Notes under the pieces: model-generated
Told to the model about the DNA's origin: nothing
Database searches by the model: none
The model's input: the letters and a program-made list of their open reading frames with translations, nothing else
Part shown: positions 6,946 to 9,987 of the stretch, in pieces
How positions within the stretch are numbered: position 1 is the stretch's first letter
Layout: each line of letters begins with the position of its first letter
DNA from: Halococcaceae archaeon
GTDB lineage: Archaea > Halobacteriota > Halobacteria > Halobacteriales > Halalkalicoccaceae
Assembly: GCA_007128515.1 (NCBI GenBank)
Contig: SKXI01000336.1
Coordinates: 1-9,987, forward strand
Direction: 5' to 3'
DNA length: 9,987 bases
Made by a program: the position numbers and the translations under genes

Positions 6946-6979
6946 GCAAAAACGTATTTCTTCTGATAGAGTGTACTCT
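6946..6979 (+). promoter_or_regulatory. Probable promoter and operator of the SBP56 operon
   Basis: This is the most AT-rich stretch in the area. GCAAAAAC (6946-6953) looks like a BRE and GTATTT (6954-6959) like a TATA box, 31-36 bases before the ATG at 6990. Between the TATA-like element and the coding start lies AGAGT-GT-ACTCT (6968-6979), a perfect 5+2+5 inverted repeat placed where a repressor would block initiation. GGAG at 6982-6985, four bases before the ATG, may act as a ribosome site. Confidence 0.45.
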
Positions 6980-6989
6980 TCGGAGAACG

Positions 6990-8381
6990 ATGAGTACACA
7001 CACAGCAGACTCTCACGGTGAAGAGGGACACAGCCACCACGAGACGGTGGGGCCGGGGTACGCGACGCCCCAGGCGGCGATCGAGCAGTCAGAGCGCGAG
7101 AGGGTCGCGTACGTCGTCGGACTGTACACGGGGACGGACGTCGATGCGCCCGACTTCCTCGCGGTCGTCGACGTCGACCCCGACTCGGGGACCTACGGCG
7201 AGATAACCGACCGGATCGAGATGCCGACGAAGGGCGACGAACTGCACCACTTCGGGTGGAACGCCTGTTCGTCGTCGTGCCACATGGAGGGGCTAGAGCG
7301 GCGCTATCTGGTGATGCCGGGCAACCGATCCTCGCGGATCACGATCGTCGACACCGAGAACCGAGCCCATCCCGAGATCGTCCGCGTGATCGACCCGGAG
7401 GAGGTCCACGAGCTAGATCTCTCGGCACCGCACACCGTCCACTGCCCCACCGGCGGCGGGGTGATGATCAGTATGCTCGGGAACGCCGAGGGGGAGCTAC
7501 CGGGAGGGTTCCTCGAACTGAACGAGGACCTCGAGATCGAGGGCCGCTGGGACCTCCCCGGGGAGATCGAGATGAACTACGACTTCTGGTATCAGCCGCG
7601 TCACAACGTGATGATCTCCTCGGAGTGGGCAGCCCCCGAGACCTACCAGCCGGGCTTCGACATCGAGGACGTCGAGGCCGGGAAGTACGGTCACCGCCTC
7701 CACTTCTGGAACTGGGAGGAGAAGACGGTCGAGCAGACGGTGGACCTCGGCGAGGAGGGGATGGTCCCGCTCGAAGTGCGCTTTCTGCACAGTCCCGAGG
7801 CGACACACGGCTACGTCAACGCCGCACTCTCCTCGAACATATTCCACTTCTTCGAAGCCGACGGCGAGTGGCACGCCGAGAAGGTCATCGACTTCGAAGG
7901 CCGGGATCTCGAGGGCTGGGAGATGCCCGTCCCGGCGCTTCCCACTGATATCCTCGTCTCGATGGACGACCGCTACCTGTTCGGGGCGAACTGGCTCCAC
8001 GGCGAGGTCTGGATGTACGACGTGAGCGACCCGGCGAACCCGCGACACGCGGATTCGATCTCCGTGGGGGGCTACTTCGGCGACGTCAGGGAGGTCAAGG
8101 GGCGTGAACTGGCGGCCGGACCCCAGATGGTGCAGTTGAGCCTCGACGGCGAACGCCTCTACTGGACGACCTCCCTCTACTCGACGTGGGACGACCAGTT
8201 CTTCCCCGAGGAGAAAGAGAACGGGTCGGTCATGCTGAAGGCGGACGTCGATCCGCGACGGGGGACGATGACGCTCGACGAGGAGTTCCTCGTCGACTTC
8301 GGTGACCTTCCAGATGGGCCTGCCCGCGCCCACGAGATCCGCTGGCCCGACGGCGATTGCACCAGCGACGTCTGGCAGTAA
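6990..8381 (+). CDS. Selenium-binding protein / methanethiol oxidase family (SBP56)
   Basis: A 463-residue member of the SBP56 family. Characterised relatives, including human SELENBP1 and bacterial MtoX, are copper-dependent methanethiol oxidases that convert methanethiol to formaldehyde, hydrogen sulfide and hydrogen peroxide. Family marks include DELHHFGWNACSSSCH (83-98, Cys93 and Cys97), SAPHTVHCPTGGG (145-157), ETYQPGF (217-223), LHSPEATHGYV (266-276), and the signature C-terminus AHEIRWPDGDCTSDVW (447-462). The many conserved His residues fit metal binding in a beta-propeller. The length is normal for the family. There is no signal peptide, so it should be cytoplasmic. The first 17 residues have five His (H4, H9, H14, H16, H17), an extra possible metal-binding tail. 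It is first in an operon with ferredoxin and a membrane protein. Methanethiol as substrate is inferred from the family. Confidence 0.93.
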   Translation: MSTHTADSHGEEGHSHHETVGPGYATPQAAIEQSERERVAYVVGLYTGTDVDAPDFLAVVDVDPDSGTYGEITDRIEMPTKGDELHHFGWNACSSSCHMEGLERRYLVMPGNRSSRITIVDTENRAHPEIVRVIDPEEVHELDLSAPHTVHCPTGGGVMISMLGNAEGELPGGFLELNEDLEIEGRWDLPGEIEMNYDFWYQPRHNVMISSEWAAPETYQPGFDIEDVEAGKYGHRLHFWNWEEKTVEQTVDLGEEGMVPLEVRFLHSPEATHGYVNAALSSNIFHFFEADGEWHAEKVIDFEGRDLEGWEMPVPALPTDILVSMDDRYLFGANWLHGEVWMYDVSDPANPRHADSISVGGYFGDVREVKGRELAAGPQMVQLSLDGERLYWTTSLYSTWDDQFFPEEKENGSVMLKADVDPRRGTMTLDEEFLVDFGDLPDGPARAHEIRWPDGDCTSDVWQ

Positions 8382-8386
8382 CCCGT

Positions 8387-8701
8387 ATGCCCCGCGTGAG
8401 CCTCGAATGGACGAACGGTCGGCGTGAGACGGTCCCGGCTCGGCCGGGTGAGCGCACTCTCGAGGCGGCGGAGGGTTCGGGAATCGACCTTCCGTTCGGC
8501 TGTCGGATCGGCGTCTGTGGGACGTGTACCGGACGAGTGCTCTCGGGCGAGATGCGCCACGTCGAGTCACCACGGGGTCTCAGGGAACGAGACTCGAGAG
8601 ATGGGTACGTCCTCACCTGTATCGCGGTACCGAGTACCGACTGCACCGTCGAGGTGGGGACGGACGTCCGCGCCCGACTGTTCGAGAACCCGTGGCGGTG
8701 A
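8387..8701 (+). CDS. Plant-type [2Fe-2S] ferredoxin
   Basis: A 104-residue electron-transfer protein. The cluster ligands are C39-x4-C44-x2-C47 (GCRIGVCGTC) and C78 (YVLTCIAVPSTD), the plant/cyanobacterial ferredoxin pattern. The N-terminal strands and the helix with LEAAEGSGIDLPF complete the beta-grasp fold. It is a stand-alone domain, without the long N-terminal extension of the main haloarchaeal ferredoxin, so it may be a specialised partner. The ATG at 8387 follows the SBP56 stop by 5 bases; an earlier in-frame ATG at 8357 would overlap SBP56 and is not needed by the fold. Tight spacing to both neighbours means one transcript and suggests it passes electrons to or from the oxidase system, although known methanethiol oxidases use O2 directly. 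Confidence 0.93.
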   Translation: MPRVSLEWTNGRRETVPARPGERTLEAAEGSGIDLPFGCRIGVCGTCTGRVLSGEMRHVESPRGLRERDSRDGYVLTCIAVPSTDCTVEVGTDVRARLFENPWR

Positions 8702-8708
8702 GCGAGAA

Positions 8709-9464
8709 ATGCGAACCCGTATCGCGTCGGTCGCTCTGTCGAGTCTCTCACTGCTCGCGGTCGTTCCGGCGGTCGTCCGGGCTCACGGAGTGCCCGCCGA
8801 CCACGGAGTCGGCGTGTCGTTCGGGGTCGCCGTGGCCGCAGCCCTCGGGATCGGCGTCGTCGCCGGTCTGGCCGTCCTCGTCACCGGCACCTCGATCCAG
8901 ACACGCACAGTGGCCCGCTTCGACAGGGTGGTCGGTGTCCTCCTCGTCGTCCTCGGCGTCGCCCTCGCGGTGACCGCCATCGGGGAGTATTCCGTCCTCG
9001 CCGTCGTGGGTGTTCTCGGCGGTGGTCTCGTCGCGTGGACGGCCTCCTCACGGACCGAGGGATCTCACCACGCGGACGTGACGCTCGTCGCTCTGGGTAC
9101 ACACCGGGTGATCGAAGGCGCCGTCCTCGCAGCCGTCTACCTCGCGGGAGCGGCCGTCGGAACGCTCGGGGTGGTACTGATAGCGGGCCACGTCGCGGTC
9201 GAAACCGCCGCAGTCGCCGGACTCTACGTGGCCGCGGGCACGGATTCGGCACGGGTGCTACTCGCGATCGGCCTCATGCAGGCCGGCTTCGGGGTCGGAA
9301 TCCTCGGCGCGACGATGCTGGCGGCGGGCGTTCCCGGGTCGGTTCAGACGATCGTCATGGCGGCGGGTGCCGGCGTGCTACTCGTCGTCGGAACCGCCGA
9401 GATGAGCGGCCACCACCGGCACGGACCGGATCCGCGAGGAGAGATCCGACGCTCGGAGAGCTAG
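8709..9464 (+). CDS. Multi-pass membrane protein, distantly ZIP transporter-like
   Basis: A 251-residue membrane protein, third in the SBP56 operon and 7 bases after the ferredoxin. Residues 1-25 are a signal peptide or first helix ending in VVRAHG. About six to seven more helices follow, rich in Ala, Val and Gly. Two motifs recall ZIP metal transporters: THRVIEG (131-137, H132-x3-E136-G) resembles the TM4 HNxxEG, and [14 protein letters not shown] (160-173, H161-x3-E165) resembles the TM5 HExxHE. In ZIPs these form the metal site, but here they are incomplete. The tail has a His cluster, GHHRHG (234-239). Metal transport is therefore an inference; a membrane anchor or redox partner is possible. 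Its stop codon overlaps the pcn stop on the other strand. Confidence 0.8.
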   Translation: MRTRIASVALSSLSLLAVVPAVVRAHGVPADHGVGVSFGVAVAAALGIGVVAGLAVLVTGTSIQTRTVARFDRVVGVLLVVLGVALAVTAIGEYSVLAVVGVLGGGLVAWTASSRTEGSHHADVTLVALGTHRVIEGAVLAAVYLAGAAVGTLGVVLIAGHVAVETAAVAGLYVAAGTDSARVLLAIGLMQAGFGVGILGATMLAAGVPGSVQTIVMAAGAGVLLVVGTAEMSGHHRHGPDPRGEIRRSES

Positions 9465-9987
9465 TCGCTCTGGATCCGCGGGGCGAGCATGTACGTGACG
9501 TTGCCCTCGCCCTCCGCGATCTCGAAGTGGAGTTTCACGGGGAACTCCTCGCCGATGTCGACGGTGACCTCGCCGTCGGTCGGGATCGCCTTGTTCATCT
9601 CTTTCAGGTAGTCGAGGCTGAACAGCGAGTGGGCCTCGCCCGGCGTCAGGTCGATCAGGTCCTCGCGGTCGAGCTTGAAGTTCACGTCGTCGGTGTCGCC
9701 CTCCGCCTCGACGTAGAACAGCTCTTCGTCCACGTCGACGCCGAGGGCGATGTGGTCGCTCACCATGTCCGCCGCCTTCACCGCGCGGTTGACGTCGCGC
9801 CCTTCGAGGACGACGCGAGCGGGGAGGTCGAGGTCCGGGATGTCCGGCTCCTCGCGGATCGAGTCCGGGTCGATCAGCGCGAGGGTGTACTTCAGACCGT
9901 CGAGGCGGATCGTGAGCTTCCGGGTCTCCTCGTCGAGTTCGAGGTCGACGAGCTGGCCGGCGTCGGCCATCCCGACGATGTCCTCGA
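9461..9987 (-). CDS. pcn: DNA polymerase sliding clamp PCNA (partial, N-terminus off right edge)
   Basis: The last ~175 residues of the ring-shaped sliding clamp that tethers DNA polymerase and other replication enzymes to DNA. Recognisable parts are [20 protein letters not shown] (end of domain 1), the interdomain connecting loop [24 protein letters not shown], the [11 protein letters not shown] segment, and the C-terminus [11 protein letters not shown]. The frame is open to the window edge. An in-frame Met at 9970 is internal, because family members have about 70 more residues before it. The protein is very acidic, as expected for a haloarchaeon. The TAG stop (9463-9461) shares the CTAG palindrome with the TAG stop of the convergent membrane protein gene. 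No sign of damage. Confidence 0.95.
   Translation of the reverse strand, partial: EDIVGMADAGQLVDLELDEETRKLTIRLDGLKYTLALIDPDSIREEPDIPDLDLPARVVLEGRDVNRAVKAADMVSDHIALGVDVDEELFYVEAEGDTDDVNFKLDREDLIDLTPGEAHSLFSLDYLKEMNKAIPTDGEVTVDIGEEFPVKLHFEIAEGEGNVTYMLAPRIQSD

Noticed and set aside
5525..7003. Minus-strand frame of 492 codons spanning the priL start and the GNAT gene
   Set aside because: It is a low-complexity Arg/Ser-rich shadow crossing two well-supported genes and their divergent promoter.
6990..8381. Selenocysteine in the so-called selenium-binding protein
   Set aside because: There is no in-frame TGA; the key positions are encoded as ordinary cysteine, and the family name does not imply selenocysteine.
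7497..8573. Minus-strand frame opposite SBP56 and ferredoxin
   Set aside because: It lacks any recognisable motif and overlaps two strongly supported genes.
1..9987. CRISPR array, tRNA, rRNA or insertion sequence
   Set aside because: I saw no regularly spaced repeats, no cloverleaf-like tRNA pattern, no rRNA-like stretch and no transposase.

Overview
The window comes from a halophilic archaeon. GC content is high, the proteins are rich in Asp and Glu, several genes look leaderless with TATA-like boxes about 25-30 bases before the start codon, and it carries the archaeal replication and recombination genes hjc, priL and pcn. All genes match ordinary haloarchaeal families. I see no rRNA, tRNA, CRISPR array, insertion sequence or attachment site. 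The longest stretch without a gene is about 170 bases (4777-4946).

Left part (1-4134): the first 27 codons of a minus-strand gene, probably an MFS transporter, run off the left edge. Next is a minus-strand transcription regulator with an ArsR-type winged helix and four CxxC pairs. It is divergent from hjc (Holliday junction resolvase, plus strand), and each has a clear TATA-like box in the shared 102-base spacer. hjc converges on a long minus-strand heavy-metal P-type ATPase whose SPC and HEGST motifs place it in subgroup P1B-4.

Middle part (4135-6832): a SWIM zinc-finger protein (minus) is divergent from a 70-residue membrane protein (plus), across a spacer full of small palindromes. The membrane protein gene ends on the base next to the stop codon of priL (DNA primase large subunit, minus). 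priL is divergent from a GNAT acetyltransferase gene (plus).

Right part (6833-9987): a tight plus-strand operon encodes a selenium-binding-protein/methanethiol-oxidase family protein (SBP56), a plant-type [2Fe-2S] ferredoxin, and a membrane protein with degenerate ZIP-transporter-like H-x3-E motifs. Gene spacings are 5 and 7 bases. The plausible joint role is oxidation of methanethiol or a related small sulfur compound, with an electron-transfer partner and a metal or membrane partner. This is the most interesting unit in the window. The operon converges on the 5'-truncated gene for the sliding clamp PCNA. The two stop codons overlap inside one CTAG.

An 8-base word, GATACCGT, occurs three times, each time in an intergenic region or at a start codon (before the ATPase, GNAT and SBP56 genes). 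One copy is part of a perfect 7+1+7 palindrome. This may be a shared regulatory site.
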